Below, piece after piece: positions 1 to 9,058 of a stretch of DNA of 64,000 bases. Source of the DNA: Pseudarthrobacter sp. BIM B-2242. GTDB lineage: Bacteria; Actinomycetota; Actinomycetes; Actinomycetales; Micrococcaceae. Numbering within the stretch: the first letter of the stretch is position 1; each line of letters begins with the position of its first letter. The position numbers were made by a program, and so were the translations under genes. The stretch is from assembly GCF_014764445.1 (NCBI RefSeq), contig NZ_CP061721.1, forward strand, positions 3,658,001 through 3,722,000. Direction: 5' to 3'. The notes under the pieces are model-generated. The model was not told the origin of the DNA. It worked only from the letters and a program-made list of their open reading frames with translations, and did no database searches.

Positions 1-275
1 TCCCCATGGGCGCAGTGCCCCAGGAACACTGCTGTCCCGTTCAGTGTGTCATCGAGATGGACCCCTGCCTCACGGGCAAGCACTTCGGCTCGGAAGTTCT
101 GGGGCAGGCGGCTCCCCTCATCATTCAGGTAAACGTGCCAGTCCCGGCTGGTGATGGATTCAATGTTTCCTGCAACCAGCTTCTGCAGCGCCGCCATGCC
201 CGTATCCACGGTCTCAATGCGCACAGGCTGGGCGAGCTGGGCAGGAACGATCAGGGCCCGATAGTTGGTGTTCAT
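1..275 (-). CDS. DUF3846 domain protein, partial (3' end outside window)
   Basis: The minus strand is open from an ATG at 275 to the left edge, giving 91 codons. The product begins MNTNYRALIVPAQ, continues with a segment around ALQKLVAGNIES, then YLNDEGSRLPQN and GTAVFLGHC. This order (basic start, 'LQ-LV-G-IE', 'NDEG', 'G-A-FLG') is the pattern I know from DUF3846 proteins, small proteins of unknown function common in actinobacterial accessory DNA, plasmids and phages. An AAGGA sequence lies about nine bases before the ATG and supports the start. The C-terminus is missing because the window ends. Function is unknown. Confidence 0.7.
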   Translation of the reverse strand, partial: MNTNYRALIVPAQLAQPVRIETVDTGMAALQKLVAGNIESITSRDWHVYLNDEGSRLPQNFRAEVLAREAGVHLDDTLNGTAVFLGHCAHG

Positions 276-840
276 GGTCTTGTCCTTGTGACTGAAACGT
301 CGTGCTCAGGGGCGGCCTCAATTCCGCGGCATGAGTGTGGCAGGCAGCCGATTGGGTCTAGGAGTCTCGCAATCGGCTGCCCGCGGCATATTAGCGCTGG
401 TTTTTGCGCGGCTTTACGAACAAGTCATTGGTCTCGCCCTTAGCCCTTTTTTCGGCGCACTTTTCGAGAATTGACTTTCCCGCTTTTTTGGCACTGCCGC
501 TTTTGGGAGATTTTCCTGACAACGCAATCACACCTTTCTATCCTCTGTGCTTACCCAGTACCATACACACTTATATTTTTATTGCCAGTTTCTCCGAAAA
601 TCCCCGCCAGTTCGCCACCATGGACTCGTGCGGTCAAGCGCGTCGCGCCCTGGATAAAGCCGCAGGATTCTGCAGTTGATGTCACATTCCCGGATTTTTG
701 ATGGTAAATAAAACCTGCTTGCCCCGTTTTATTCGGTTCACTTGCGTAACCCATATTAAGTTCGCCGTAGGCACCTAAATAAGTGCCGGCGTCGAACTTT
801 ATGCGTCTTATAGGTTTTTCGCTGCTCCGGCGTCTTGGAC
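276..840. other. Non-coding gap, lower GC, with one strong hairpin
   Basis: No convincing gene is present: the open frames here lack ribosome sites and family resemblance. Base composition is visibly poorer in GC than the rest of the window, especially about 440-840. A perfect 12-bp inverted repeat, GGCAGCCGATTG (343-354) and CAATCGGCTGCC (370-381), forms a hairpin with a 15-base loop. It sits 68 bases upstream of the DUF3846 start, so it could be a leader structure, an operator or a terminator for transcription from the right. The promoter of the DUF3846 gene must lie in this gap, but I cannot fix it. Confidence 0.5.
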
Positions 841-2025
841 TTACCGGGCGATCTTGCCCACGATCCGGCTGGCTACCATCCGGTCGATGCCCGGCACATG
901 ACTGGCCCGGATGACCAACCGGCGCAGAAGACGCCGGATCCGGTTTGACGGGAGGAAGGATGACGCGGCGCGCCTCCCGGCGGCCTGGGCCTCCTCCACC
1001 GCCGGACGCCAGCGCCGCTCGAATTCGGCGAGCGCCGGGCCCACACCCGCCGGAGTGACAACTGGCCCAAGGAGGTCTACGAGCAGCGAGGCGCCGGCAA
1101 CCGCCAGCGAACCTCCCTGCCCGGCGAGGAGCGACACCGCGCCGCAGGCATCCCCCAGGAGCACCGCCCGCCCCACATGCCAGCCCGGCATGACAATCTG
1201 TGCTACCACGTCGTCGTACGGTTGCTCCGGGCATAGCTCCAGCAGCCTGTCCACAGTGCTGCCGAGGCCGCTGAATTCACGGCGCAGCCGCTCACGCGTA
1301 CTGCCGGCGGTCAGCTCCCCTGCCTCAGCTGCTCCGCACCGGTAGACCAGCAAGGCCGCAACCTCGTCCGAACGCAGGCTGTACAGGCCGGCTACCCGGC
1401 CGATGCTGTCCGTCAGGACGAACCGGTCCCGGAACCGGGCATTCAGCCGGTAATCCTTCACGATGAAGGCGGCAGCACGCATCCCCAAAGGGCGCAGATA
1501 CTGCTCTTCGGGCCCGAAGAGCAGGGCCCGCACGCCGGAATGGAGGCCGTCCGCGCCCACCAGGACATCCGCAGCAAGGATCTTTTCCGGGGAGCCGCCG
1601 GCGGCCCGGACGCCGTCGTCGTCATTCCATACCAGGGAGCCCGGCGCGCCATACCGGAGGCGCACCCGCCCGGGCGGAACGTCCCCGATCGCGGCGAGGG
1701 CGGCGCGCTCCAGGTCCGGGCGCAGCAGGCTCAGGACGTTCCCGCCGGCGAGCCGCGCGAACCGGCGGTAGTCGAGCCGGGACGTGGGCCGCCCTGCCAT
1801 ATCCACGTACTCGGCCGCGTCAACCCGGTAGGCGGCCGCGGCAAGCCGGGGATAGAGGCCGATCCGCTCCGCCGCCGCCACCCCCGGCCCAAAGAAGTCC
1901 ATCATGTAGCCATCAGGACGCGGAGCGGGAGACTTCTCCAAGACCTCAACGTCCCAGCCGGCAAGCCCGAGCTGGCGGGCAACGACCAGCCCCGCAATCC
2001 CGGCCCCGATCACGATGGCCCTCAC
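841..2025 (-). CDS. FAD-dependent monooxygenase (FAD_binding_3 type)
   Basis: The 394-residue product starts VRAIVIGAGIAGLVVARQLG, a Rossmann dinucleotide fold with GAGIAG at residues 7-12. It carries the second flavin signature VLVGADGLHSGVR in the middle and the GD motif (AVLLGDACGA) before the C-terminal helix bundle, the order seen in aromatic hydroxylases and related class A flavoprotein monooxygenases. Such enzymes use NAD(P)H and O2 to hydroxylate aromatic or polyketide-like substrates; nothing here fixes the substrate. The frame is open much further upstream, but the GTG at 2025 is chosen because a GGGGAGG site sits five bases before it and the Rossmann strand begins right after it. 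It follows the GPP34 gene by 34 bases and is probably co-transcribed with it. Confidence 0.85.
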   Translation of the reverse strand: MRAIVIGAGIAGLVVARQLGLAGWDVEVLEKSPAPRPDGYMMDFFGPGVAAAERIGLYPRLAAAAYRVDAAEYVDMAGRPTSRLDYRRFARLAGGNVLSLLRPDLERAALAAIGDVPPGRVRLRYGAPGSLVWNDDDGVRAAGGSPEKILAADVLVGADGLHSGVRALLFGPEEQYLRPLGMRAAAFIVKDYRLNARFRDRFVLTDSIGRVAGLYSLRSDEVAALLVYRCGAAEAGELTAGSTRERLRREFSGLGSTVDRLLELCPEQPYDDVVAQIVMPGWHVGRAVLLGDACGAVSLLAGQGGSLAVAGASLLVDLLGPVVTPAGVGPALAEFERRWRPAVEEAQAAGRRAASSFLPSNRIRRLLRRLVIRASHVPGIDRMVASRIVGKIAR

Positions 2026-2059
2026 ATCGCCTCCCCGCCACCAAGGCCCGCTGCAGTGC

Positions 2060-2770
2060 CTATGTCGCCGCTTCGGCCTCCGCCAGCCTGACCATGCGGA
2101 GCGCATCCGCCACGGCCCGGGAAGGCCAGTAGTTTCTTGCCATGTCCCGCGCCCGGTTCTGATCGGCAGCAGGGAAAATTTTCCCGAACAACCCGGTTGC
2201 GTACAGCAGGCCAACGAGCGCCGTGGCCCGGGGATCGAATGATCCGGCATACGGCGCACCGTCGGCCGGCACAGTGCCGGCTGCATCGCTACCGGATGAA
2301 TCGCCGCCGGGTGAATCCCCGCCAAGGACGGCCTTGATTTGTTGCAGGAGGGCCGCTTCAGGCCCGTGGTCCTTCTCGGGGTACCGCGTGGTCCTGAACA
2401 GGCGGAGATGTCTTTCGCCCACATGTTCCACAATGCCCAGCGCTGCCATGCCGTCATACACGCGGTGCAGTTCGGCACGGCTCTCCAGCATGGAAATGCA
2501 CTTCTTCGGGGTGTGCAGCCCGGGCCTGTCGCGGAGGATCTCCAGCTGGTGCTGAAAGTCCGTGCGCGGGGTGGCGCGGGTTGTCACCACATGCTTCCCC
2601 TGCAGTTCGATAGCTCCCAGCAGATCCAGCTCGGCCAGGGTGGCGCCAGCCACGCCGGCCCTGAGGACAGCAGGCTCAACCTCGGGTTCGCCGTCGGTGT
2701 CGTTCGTAGCCAGCAGGAGGAAAGCCTGGGGCAGGCTTAGCTCCACACCCTTCTGATAGTTGGCATCCAT
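2060..2770 (-). CDS. GPP34 family phosphoprotein (GOLPH3-like), copy 1
   Basis: 236 residues. The core LPQAFLLLATND, LAELDLLGAIELQGK, MLESRAELHRVYDGM and RYPEKDHGPEA matches the GPP34 (GOLPH3/Vps74) fold. In eukaryotes that fold binds phosphatidylinositol-4-phosphate; its bacterial role is unknown. A Gly/Ser/Asp-rich linker (about residues 145-170) separates the core from a C-terminal segment with a hydrophobic stretch (ATALVGLLYATGLFGKIFP). A close paralogue lies at 11946-12686; about two thirds of the core residues match by eye. The ATG at 2770 is chosen because it aligns with the paralogue's start region; its ribosome site is weak, and a GTG at 2803 is possible. It is divergent from the RpiR-type gene and upstream of the FAD monooxygenase. 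Confidence 0.85.
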   Translation of the reverse strand: MDANYQKGVELSLPQAFLLLATNDTDGEPEVEPAVLRAGVAGATLAELDLLGAIELQGKHVVTTRATPRTDFQHQLEILRDRPGLHTPKKCISMLESRAELHRVYDGMAALGIVEHVGERHLRLFRTTRYPEKDHGPEAALLQQIKAVLGGDSPGGDSSGSDAAGTVPADGAPYAGSFDPRATALVGLLYATGLFGKIFPAADQNRARDMARNYWPSRAVADALRMVRLAEAEAAT

Positions 2771-2850
2771 ATGACCATGGTCCCGCTGAAAACCGTCCAC
2801 CACAACGAGTATTTACAAGCCGGAAACCAAAAACCCTTCTCGCAAAGAAA

Positions 2851-2888
2851 ATTGCAGAGTACATTGGATGCAATCAGCCTTGCAGAGT
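2851..2888. promoter_or_regulatory. Possible RpiR operator: direct and inverted repeats
   Basis: In the short divergent gap between the GPP34 and RpiR-type genes, TTGCAGAGT occurs twice (2852-2860 and 2880-2888), and ATTGCA (2851-2856) is mirrored by TGCAAT (2869-2874). The repeats span the upstream ATG of the regulator, which would fit an autoregulatory site if translation really begins at the downstream GTG (2916). This is inferred from position and symmetry only. Confidence 0.35.
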
Positions 2889-3812
2889 GATCCGCACTAC
2901 AGAACAGGTTCCGGAGTGAACATCAGCGCAGTGGATGTTGACAACGCGGAGGGCGCCGGCAGCACCGGCAAAGCCTCCCACGCGTGGCTCGGTGACGCGC
3001 TTCCCGATGTCCCGCTATCCAAGGCCCAGAGCCGGGTAGTGGATGTCATCGGCCGCAATCCCCAGCTCTCCTCCTACGCGGACATCGCGGAAATTGCCCA
3101 GCGCGCCGACGTCAACAACTCCACCGTGGTCCGCGCAGCCCAGCACCTGGGATACCGGGGCTGGCCCGACCTGCAGCGGGAGCTGCGCTCCAGGTACCTC
3201 GTGATGATCTCCACCGAGGACACGCTGACCGAGCACGGGGAGCACCGCAGCCCCCTGCACGACGCGCTCAACCACGACATCGACAACCTGCGCCTGACAC
3301 TGGAATCCAATACAGCGGACGACGCCGAGGCAGCAATCGCGGCGATGGCAGCCGCCAAGTCAATCACCGTCGTCGGGCTTGGCTCATTCGCCGGACCCGC
3401 CAGCGTGATGGCGCATCTCGGCTCCACCATGGGCTATCCCATCAGCCTGGAGAACCGCGGCGGCGTCCACTTGGCGTCCAGCACCAACACCCTGGGCGAA
3501 GGGGACGTCCTGGTGGTCATCAACATGTGGCGCTCCATCCAGCAGATCATCGTCACCGCCGAAGCCGCCAGGCAGGCCGGTGCCACGGTGATTGCCATCA
3601 GCGACATGCGCCGCGGCCGCCTCGCCGCGGCAGCCCATCACCTCCTGGTGGTGGCCTCGGAAGGCATCTCTTTCTTCCAGTCCGTCACCGCCGCAAACTC
3701 CCTGGTCTACGGCCTGCTCGCGGGCATGGAGGCGGCACACCCCGAACGCAGCCGCGCCGCCATCCGCCGCACCCAGCAGCTCTGGAAAGACCTGGACATC
3801 TACCTTGACTGA
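2868..3812 (+). CDS. MurR/RpiR family transcriptional regulator
   Basis: 314 residues from the ATG at 2868. An N-terminal HTH_6 domain (about residues 48-110, with YADIAEIAQRADVNNSTVVR) is followed by a SIS sugar-phosphate isomerase-like domain (ITVVGLGSFAGPASVMAHLG, then GDVLVVINMWRS and ATVIAISD). Proteins with this layout sense phosphosugars or similar acids and usually control the adjacent catabolic operon. The five following plus-strand genes form that operon here. A GTG at 2916 in the same frame has a somewhat better AGG ribosome site and would leave the repeats at 2851-2888 upstream; the first 16 residues are therefore doubtful. No signal peptide or membrane segment is seen. Confidence 0.88.
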   Translation: MQSALQSDPHYRTGSGVNISAVDVDNAEGAGSTGKASHAWLGDALPDVPLSKAQSRVVDVIGRNPQLSSYADIAEIAQRADVNNSTVVRAAQHLGYRGWPDLQRELRSRYLVMISTEDTLTEHGEHRSPLHDALNHDIDNLRLTLESNTADDAEAAIAAMAAAKSITVVGLGSFAGPASVMAHLGSTMGYPISLENRGGVHLASSTNTLGEGDVLVVINMWRSIQQIIVTAEAARQAGATVIAISDMRRGRLAAAAHHLLVVASEGISFFQSVTAANSLVYGLLAGMEAAHPERSRAAIRRTQQLWKDLDIYLD

Positions 3813-3861
3813 CACCCGCAGGTCCCCCGACGCACACACCGCAAGACTTCAGGAGCACTTC

Positions 3862-4788
3862 ATGAACACCACCACCGAACGCCGCGTCGCCGTCATCGGC
3901 CTCGGCGCCATGGGCGGAGCAATGGCCGCCACCCTCCACCGCGCCGGCTGGATCGTCACGGGATTCGACCCGTTCGACGGCGCCCGGGCCGCCGCCGCGG
4001 AGGCCGGGATCAAAACCACCGCGAACCTTGAGGACGTGGCCGGCACCCCTTACGCGGTCCTCTCCCTGCCGGCGGCCGGCACCGTGGAAACCACCGTGCC
4101 GCAGCTCCTGGCCGCGCCCGGAACCGTGGCGATCGTGGACACCACAACCTCCGAACCCGCCACCAGCAAAAGGATGGCTGAACTCGCCGAAGCCCGGGGC
4201 GCGGCGTTCGTGGACGCTCCGGTTTCCGGAGGGCGCGACGGCGCCGCAACCGGCACGCTGAGCGCTTTCGTGGGTGCCACGGACGCAGCCCTCAAAACAG
4301 CCGAGCCAGTGCTGCTCGCCCTCACCGGCGGCAAGTACAGCCACATCGGCGGACCCGGCAGCGGCAACGTGGTCAAGCTCCTCAACAACGTCCTGGCCGC
4401 GGCCAACCTGGTTTCCGTGGGCGAGGCCCTGGGCGTGGCCAAGGCGTACGGCATCGACCCCGTCACGGCGGCTGCCAGCATCAGCGAAGCCTCCGGCGGC
4501 AGCAGAGTCTCCGCGAACATGTATCCAAACTGGGTCCTCAGCGGGACCCACAATTCCGGCTTCTCCCTCGGGCTGATGGCCCGCGACGCCGCCCTCGCCG
4601 TGGACATCGCCGCCCAGATCGGGGAGAACCCTGCCCTGCTCGCAGCCGTGGCCGGGCAGTGGCAGGAGGCCCTGGCCGTCCTCGGACCCCGCGCCGACTT
4701 CACCGAAATCGCCAGGGCCGTGGCCCCGGCCATCACGCCCGCCGGTGCCCCCGGCACCAGCGCGCCCGGCACCACTCCCGTCTCCTAA
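3862..4788 (+). CDS. NAD(P)-dependent beta-hydroxyacid dehydrogenase
   Basis: 308 residues, starting at an ATG with AGGAG six bases upstream. The N-terminal Rossmann motif GLGAMG (residues 13-18), the substrate loop DAPVSGGRDGAATGTL and the lysine region NVVKLLNN identify the 3-hydroxyisobutyrate / tartronate semialdehyde / threonate dehydrogenase family. These enzymes oxidise a beta-hydroxy acid to the semialdehyde with NAD(P)+. The aldehyde dehydrogenase gene begins 33 bases downstream and is the natural next step. The final 15-20 residues are Ala/Pro/Gly-rich and probably disordered. The substrate cannot be read from sequence. Confidence 0.88.
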   Translation: MNTTTERRVAVIGLGAMGGAMAATLHRAGWIVTGFDPFDGARAAAAEAGIKTTANLEDVAGTPYAVLSLPAAGTVETTVPQLLAAPGTVAIVDTTTSEPATSKRMAELAEARGAAFVDAPVSGGRDGAATGTLSAFVGATDAALKTAEPVLLALTGGKYSHIGGPGSGNVVKLLNNVLAAANLVSVGEALGVAKAYGIDPVTAAASISEASGGSRVSANMYPNWVLSGTHNSGFSLGLMARDAALAVDIAAQIGENPALLAAVAGQWQEALAVLGPRADFTEIARAVAPAITPAGAPGTSAPGTTPVS

Positions 4789-4821
4789 GCCCCCAGCCCC
4801 CAGCCCTCAAGGACCACCACA

Positions 4822-6369
4822 TTGAGCATCACCACAGCACCCACCTCCTCCTCGGCGGCCACCGCCCGGGCAGTCCTGGACGCCGCCTTCCCGGCCGGTC
4901 TCGGCGCCTTCGTTGACGGCAAAGTAGTCACTGGCAGCGGCGAGAGCATCACGCTCACCGCTGCCGCCACCGGCGAACCCTTCGCCACCTACGCGGACCC
5001 CGGCGCCGAAGGCGCCAACGCCATCCTGGAAAGCTCGATGGCGGGCGCGGCCGCCTGGGCCGCGCTGAACGGTTTCGAGCGGGCCGCCATCCTCCGCAAC
5101 GTCAGCCTCGTCGTCGGACGGCATGGCGAGGAACTGGCCATCCTCGAATCAGCCACCACGGGAAAGCCCCTCCGCGACACCCGCATCGAAGCCGCCAAGG
5201 TGGCCGAAATGTTCGGCTACTACGCGGGCTGGGCGGACAAGCTCACCGGCCAGACCATCCCTGTCCCCGGCAACTGGCACACCTACACGGAGCGCGTGCC
5301 GTGGGGCGTCGTCGTCGCCATCACCCCCTGGAACGCTCCCCTCTTCACGGCGGGCTGGAACTCCGCCGCCCCGCTCGCGGCCGGCAACGCCGTGATCATC
5401 AAGCCCAGCGAATTCACCCCGGCCTCCTCGGTCCGGCTCGCCCAGATCGCGCACGAAGCCGGGCTGCCGGCAGGCGTCTTCAACGTCGCCGCAGGGCTCG
5501 GCCAGACCGTCGGCGCCACCCTCACCACCGACCGGCGGGTGGGTAAAGTCAGCTTCATCGGCTCCGTCCCCACCGGCCGCCGCGTGGCCGTTGCTGCCGC
5601 GCAGGCCGGGATCCCCGCCCTGCTGGAACTCGGGGGCAAGAGCGCCAACATCGTGTTCGCCGACGCCGACCTGGACCGTGCCGCGGACGGTGCCATCTCC
5701 GCGATCTTCTCCGGCGCCGGCCAATCGTGCGTGGCCGGCTCCAGGCTCCTGGTGGAGCGGAGCGTGCACGCGCAGTTTGTGGAGCTGGTGGCCGCCAAGT
5801 CGGCAAAGCTGCGCGTCGGCGACCCGCTGAGCGCGGACACCGAGGTGGGCCCCATCATCACAGCCCGGCAGTTCGCCACCGTCACCACCCTCATCGAGGC
5901 AGGAATGCACGACGGCGGCCGCCGGGTCACCGGGGGCACGCTTCCGGAGGCGCTGGCCGGGTCCGCCCTGGCCGGCGGCCACTGGGTGATGCCCACCCTG
6001 CTGGACGGGGTGACGCCGGCGAACCGGCTCGAAACCACGGAAGTCTTCGGTCCCGTGGTGGGCGCGGACGCGTTCGATACCGAAGCAGAAGCCATTGCCC
6101 GGGCCAACAACACGAACTTCGGCCTGGCCGGCGCCGTGTGGACCTCGGACGTGTCCCGCGCCCACCACGTTGCCCGCGAGGTTAAGGCCGGCACGTTCTG
6201 GATCAACTCCTATAAGACCATCCACGTGGCGGTCCCGTTCGGCGGCTTCGGCGATTCCGGCCACGGCCGCTCCTCCGGCCCCGGCGTCCTGGACGAGTAC
6301 ACCCAGACCAAGGCCATCTGGGTTCCCACCCGCGCGGCAGGATCGCCCTTCCCGTCGCTGTCCTACTGA
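4822..6369 (+). CDS. NAD(P)-dependent aldehyde dehydrogenase
   Basis: 515 residues. All class hallmarks are visible: ITPWNAPL with Asn171, the cofactor-binding segment IIKPSEFTP, GSVPTGRRV, the general base in LLELGGKSANIVF (Glu269) and the nucleophile in GAGQSCVAGSR (Cys303). It converts an aldehyde or semialdehyde to the acid, or to the CoA thioester in some relatives. Translation starts at a TTG with AAGGA eight bases upstream; no suitable ATG precedes the fold. It sits between the beta-hydroxyacid dehydrogenase and the amidohydrolase and is likely part of one operon under the RpiR-type regulator. Confidence 0.9.
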   Translation: MSITTAPTSSSAATARAVLDAAFPAGLGAFVDGKVVTGSGESITLTAAATGEPFATYADPGAEGANAILESSMAGAAAWAALNGFERAAILRNVSLVVGRHGEELAILESATTGKPLRDTRIEAAKVAEMFGYYAGWADKLTGQTIPVPGNWHTYTERVPWGVVVAITPWNAPLFTAGWNSAAPLAAGNAVIIKPSEFTPASSVRLAQIAHEAGLPAGVFNVAAGLGQTVGATLTTDRRVGKVSFIGSVPTGRRVAVAAAQAGIPALLELGGKSANIVFADADLDRAADGAISAIFSGAGQSCVAGSRLLVERSVHAQFVELVAAKSAKLRVGDPLSADTEVGPIITARQFATVTTLIEAGMHDGGRRVTGGTLPEALAGSALAGGHWVMPTLLDGVTPANRLETTEVFGPVVGADAFDTEAEAIARANNTNFGLAGAVWTSDVSRAHHVAREVKAGTFWINSYKTIHVAVPFGGFGDSGHGRSSGPGVLDEYTQTKAIWVPTRAAGSPFPSLSY

Positions 6370-6410
6370 CACCTCAAACTGACACGCCAAAACAGAGCAG
6401 GCAGGTACTT

Positions 6411-7649
6411 ATGGAACTGACAGACACCCCGCCCACGGCGACGCTCCGCACAGCCCTGGCGGACGCCGTCGAACGCTGGAAGCCCCGCGTCCAGGCACTG
6501 GCGCAGGAAATCCACGCGCTCAAGGAGGTCTCCTTCGAGGAGGTCCGCTCGGCTGATGCCATCGCAAGGCTGCTGGAAGAGGGCGGCTTTGAGGTGGAAC
6601 GCGGCACCGGCGGGCTGGCCACGGCATTCACCGGGACTGCAGGCAGCGGCGAGCTCACGGTGGCCCTGTGCGTGGAATACGACGCCCTCCCTGACATTGG
6701 GCATGCGTGCGGGCACAACCTGATCGCCGGCGCCTCGGTGGCCGCCGCGCTTGCCCTGGCGCCGTACGCGGACGAGCTGGGCATCACGCTCAAGGCCATC
6801 GGGACACCGGCGGAGGAGCACGGCGGCGGCAAGGCGCTGATGCTGGAACAGGGCGCTTTCGACGGCGTGGGGCTGGCTTTGATGGTCCATCCCGTCCAGG
6901 ACGGCCTCACGTACAACCCGGCAGGCACCAGTGCGCAGGCCGTTGGACGGTACAAGGCAACGTTCACGGGCAAGGCGGCGCATGCCGCGGCAGCACCGCA
7001 CCAGGCCATCAACGCCGCGGACGCCGCCGTGCTGAGCCAGGTGGCCATTGGCCTGCTCCGCCAGCAGATCCCCAGCGACCACCGCATCGCCTGCTTCGTG
7101 GCCGAGGCCGGACACGTCACCAACATCATCCCGGACAAGGCCGTGGTGCAGTTTGAGTGCCGGGCCTTCACCCTGCCGGAGTACGAGGCCCTGCTGGAGC
7201 GTGTCCGCCGCTGCTTTGAGGGAGCGGCCCTGGCCACCGGAACAACGCTGGCCATCGAAGCAACCGAACCCCTTTACGAGCCCTTGCTCCAGGACGACGC
7301 CCTCGCGGCGCACTGGACGGATGCGATGGATGTGTTCGGCAAGGACACGTCCCGCTCGTCCGGGCTCAGCGGCGGCTCAACGGACATGGGCAACATCTCC
7401 CAGGTCATCCCGTCCCTGCACCCCTGGCTCAGCATTCCCGGGGCCAATGTACCCATCCACTCGCACGCGTTCGCCGCACTGGCCGACACGCCGCAGGCGT
7501 ACGGGGTGATGTTCGAGGCCGCCACCGCGCTGGCCTGGACCGTCGCCGCGGCCGCCTCAACCCCCGCAGAACGGGAACGCTTCACCCAAGCGGCATACCG
7601 CCGTCGTACTTCCACCCAGGAAGCTTTCACCCAGGAAGGCACATCATGA
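6411..7649 (+). CDS. M20 family amidohydrolase/metallopeptidase
   Basis: 412 residues of the M20D/AbgB type. Metal ligands are visible in GHACGHN and in TPAEEHGGGK, followed by the dimerisation domain (GKAAHAAAAPH) and the late metal-site segment GLSGGSTDMGNISQ. These dinuclear zinc or manganese enzymes cleave amide bonds of N-acyl amino acids, aminobenzoyl-glutamate or auxin-type conjugates. There is no signal peptide, so it acts in the cytoplasm. The ATG is preceded by GCAGG. Its stop overlaps the start of the DUF3100 gene, so translation of the two is probably coupled. Confidence 0.88.
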   Translation: MELTDTPPTATLRTALADAVERWKPRVQALAQEIHALKEVSFEEVRSADAIARLLEEGGFEVERGTGGLATAFTGTAGSGELTVALCVEYDALPDIGHACGHNLIAGASVAAALALAPYADELGITLKAIGTPAEEHGGGKALMLEQGAFDGVGLALMVHPVQDGLTYNPAGTSAQAVGRYKATFTGKAAHAAAAPHQAINAADAAVLSQVAIGLLRQQIPSDHRIACFVAEAGHVTNIIPDKAVVQFECRAFTLPEYEALLERVRRCFEGAALATGTTLAIEATEPLYEPLLQDDALAAHWTDAMDVFGKDTSRSSGLSGGSTDMGNISQVIPSLHPWLSIPGANVPIHSHAFAALADTPQAYGVMFEAATALAWTVAAAASTPAERERFTQAAYRRRTSTQEAFTQEGTS

Positions 7650-9022
7650 GCAGCAGCACCAAAACAGCGCGGACGGACAAGGCCGGCACCAGGCTGACCC
7701 TCCCGATTGCCGCCCTGGCCTTCGTCATTGCGCTGGCGGTCCAGTTCATCGGGCAGGCCAAAATCGACGTGGGGATCGGCTCGATCATCATCTTCCCCAT
7801 GGTGTGGGGCCTTATTCTGGGCCTGCTGGTCTCGGTCCAGAAGTTCAAACCGCTCGGCCTGGACCTCCAGCGCGTTGCGGCCGCCCTTGTCGGCGTGGCC
7901 GTGCTGCTCCTGGTGGCCCGGCTGGCATTCAACATCGGCCCCAGCCTGCCCACCCTGCTCAAAGCGGGGCCGGCGCTGCTCCTCCAGGAGGTGGGCCACC
8001 TGCTCGGCACCATCGTGCTGGCGCTCCCCCTCGCCGTCCTGCTGAGGATGGGCAAGGCCACCGTGGGTGCCACGTTCTCGCTGGACCGCGAGCCGTCGTT
8101 CGCCATGGTGTCCGAGAAGTACGGGCCCGATTCGGACCAGTACCGCGGCGTGCTGGCCATGTATGTTTTCGGCACGCTGTTCGGTGCCGTGTTCATCACG
8201 CTCCTGACCTCGCTCGTGGCCAACTGGAAGATCTTCGATCCGCTGGCCCTGGCCATGGGCGCCGGCGTGGGGTCCGGGTCCATGATGGCGGCCTCCGCGG
8301 CCAGCATCGTGGCGGCCTACCCTGCCGATGAGGAAGCCATCCTGGGCATGGCGGCCGTGTCCAACCTGATCACCACCGTCCTGGGCGTTTACGTGGGCAT
8401 CTACATCGCGCTGCCGCTGGCCGACAAGTTCTACAAAGCCCTCACCCGCAAGCAGACGGCCCGTGAAACTGCGGCCGTGACGTCGGGGGCGCCTGCCGAG
8501 CGGTCCGCTGCCGACGTTGACCGCGACGCAGCACAGGCGGAGGAGAACCGGCTGTTCCGCGAGCGCGTGGCCGAATCCTCCGCGGCCATGAGGCTGCCTC
8601 TGTGGCTGTCGCTGTCCGTCCTTACGGTGCTGGGCATCGGCACGGCGTCGGTGGCGGCGAAGGGCTTCAGCATCTCGATTGTGGCCGGATACGCCATCAT
8701 GCTTGCCCTGGTCCTGCTCAGCATCGCGCTGGCGAAGCTCACCCGGAAGATCTCGGCGATCGTTTTTGTCACCACCATCGGCGCCTACATCTCCAGCCCG
8801 TGGTTCTTCGGCGCGGAACCGCTGAACGCGGCCGTCAAGACCGTGGACTTCCTGTCCATCGCCACCGTGATGCTGACCCTCGCGGGCCTGTCGCTCGGCA
8901 AGGACATCCCGCTGCTGAAGAACATCGGCTGGAAGATCATCCCCGTGGGCCTGGTGGCCATCACGGCGTCCTTCCTGCTCTCCACGGTGATCGCGGAGTT
9001 CGCCCTCGGCCTCTGGCACTAA
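7646..9022 (+). CDS. DUF3100 family integral membrane protein, probable transporter
   Basis: 458 residues with roughly ten hydrophobic segments. Two homologous-looking halves are joined by a charged cytoplasmic loop (about residues 270-315, rich in Ala, Glu and Arg). The MVWGLILGL and GAGVGSGSMMAASAASIVAAYP segments are typical of DUF3100 proteins, which are often found beside M20 amidohydrolases. Transport has not been shown for the family as far as I know; uptake of the amidohydrolase substrate is inferred from the ATGA overlap with that gene. It is the last gene of the operon, and a strong palindrome follows 36 bases later. Confidence 0.82.
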   Translation: MSSSTKTARTDKAGTRLTLPIAALAFVIALAVQFIGQAKIDVGIGSIIIFPMVWGLILGLLVSVQKFKPLGLDLQRVAAALVGVAVLLLVARLAFNIGPSLPTLLKAGPALLLQEVGHLLGTIVLALPLAVLLRMGKATVGATFSLDREPSFAMVSEKYGPDSDQYRGVLAMYVFGTLFGAVFITLLTSLVANWKIFDPLALAMGAGVGSGSMMAASAASIVAAYPADEEAILGMAAVSNLITTVLGVYVGIYIALPLADKFYKALTRKQTARETAAVTSGAPAERSAADVDRDAAQAEENRLFRERVAESSAAMRLPLWLSLSVLTVLGIGTASVAAKGFSISIVAGYAIMLALVLLSIALAKLTRKISAIVFVTTIGAYISSPWFFGAEPLNAAVKTVDFLSIATVMLTLAGLSLGKDIPLLKNIGWKIIPVGLVAITASFLLSTVIAEFALGLWH

Positions 9023-9058
9023 CCTGCAACGCTCCCCGCTGCTGCGGCGGAGAAGGTG

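Noticed and set aside
404..701. Two plus-strand open frames in the first non-coding gap
   Set aside because: No ribosome site, no similarity, and hydrophobic content typical of AT-richer non-coding DNA.
7274..9019. Minus-strand open frame (581 codons) opposite the DUF3100 gene
   Set aside because: Composition (Arg/His/Gln/Gly) and lack of motifs show it is a shadow of the membrane protein gene.
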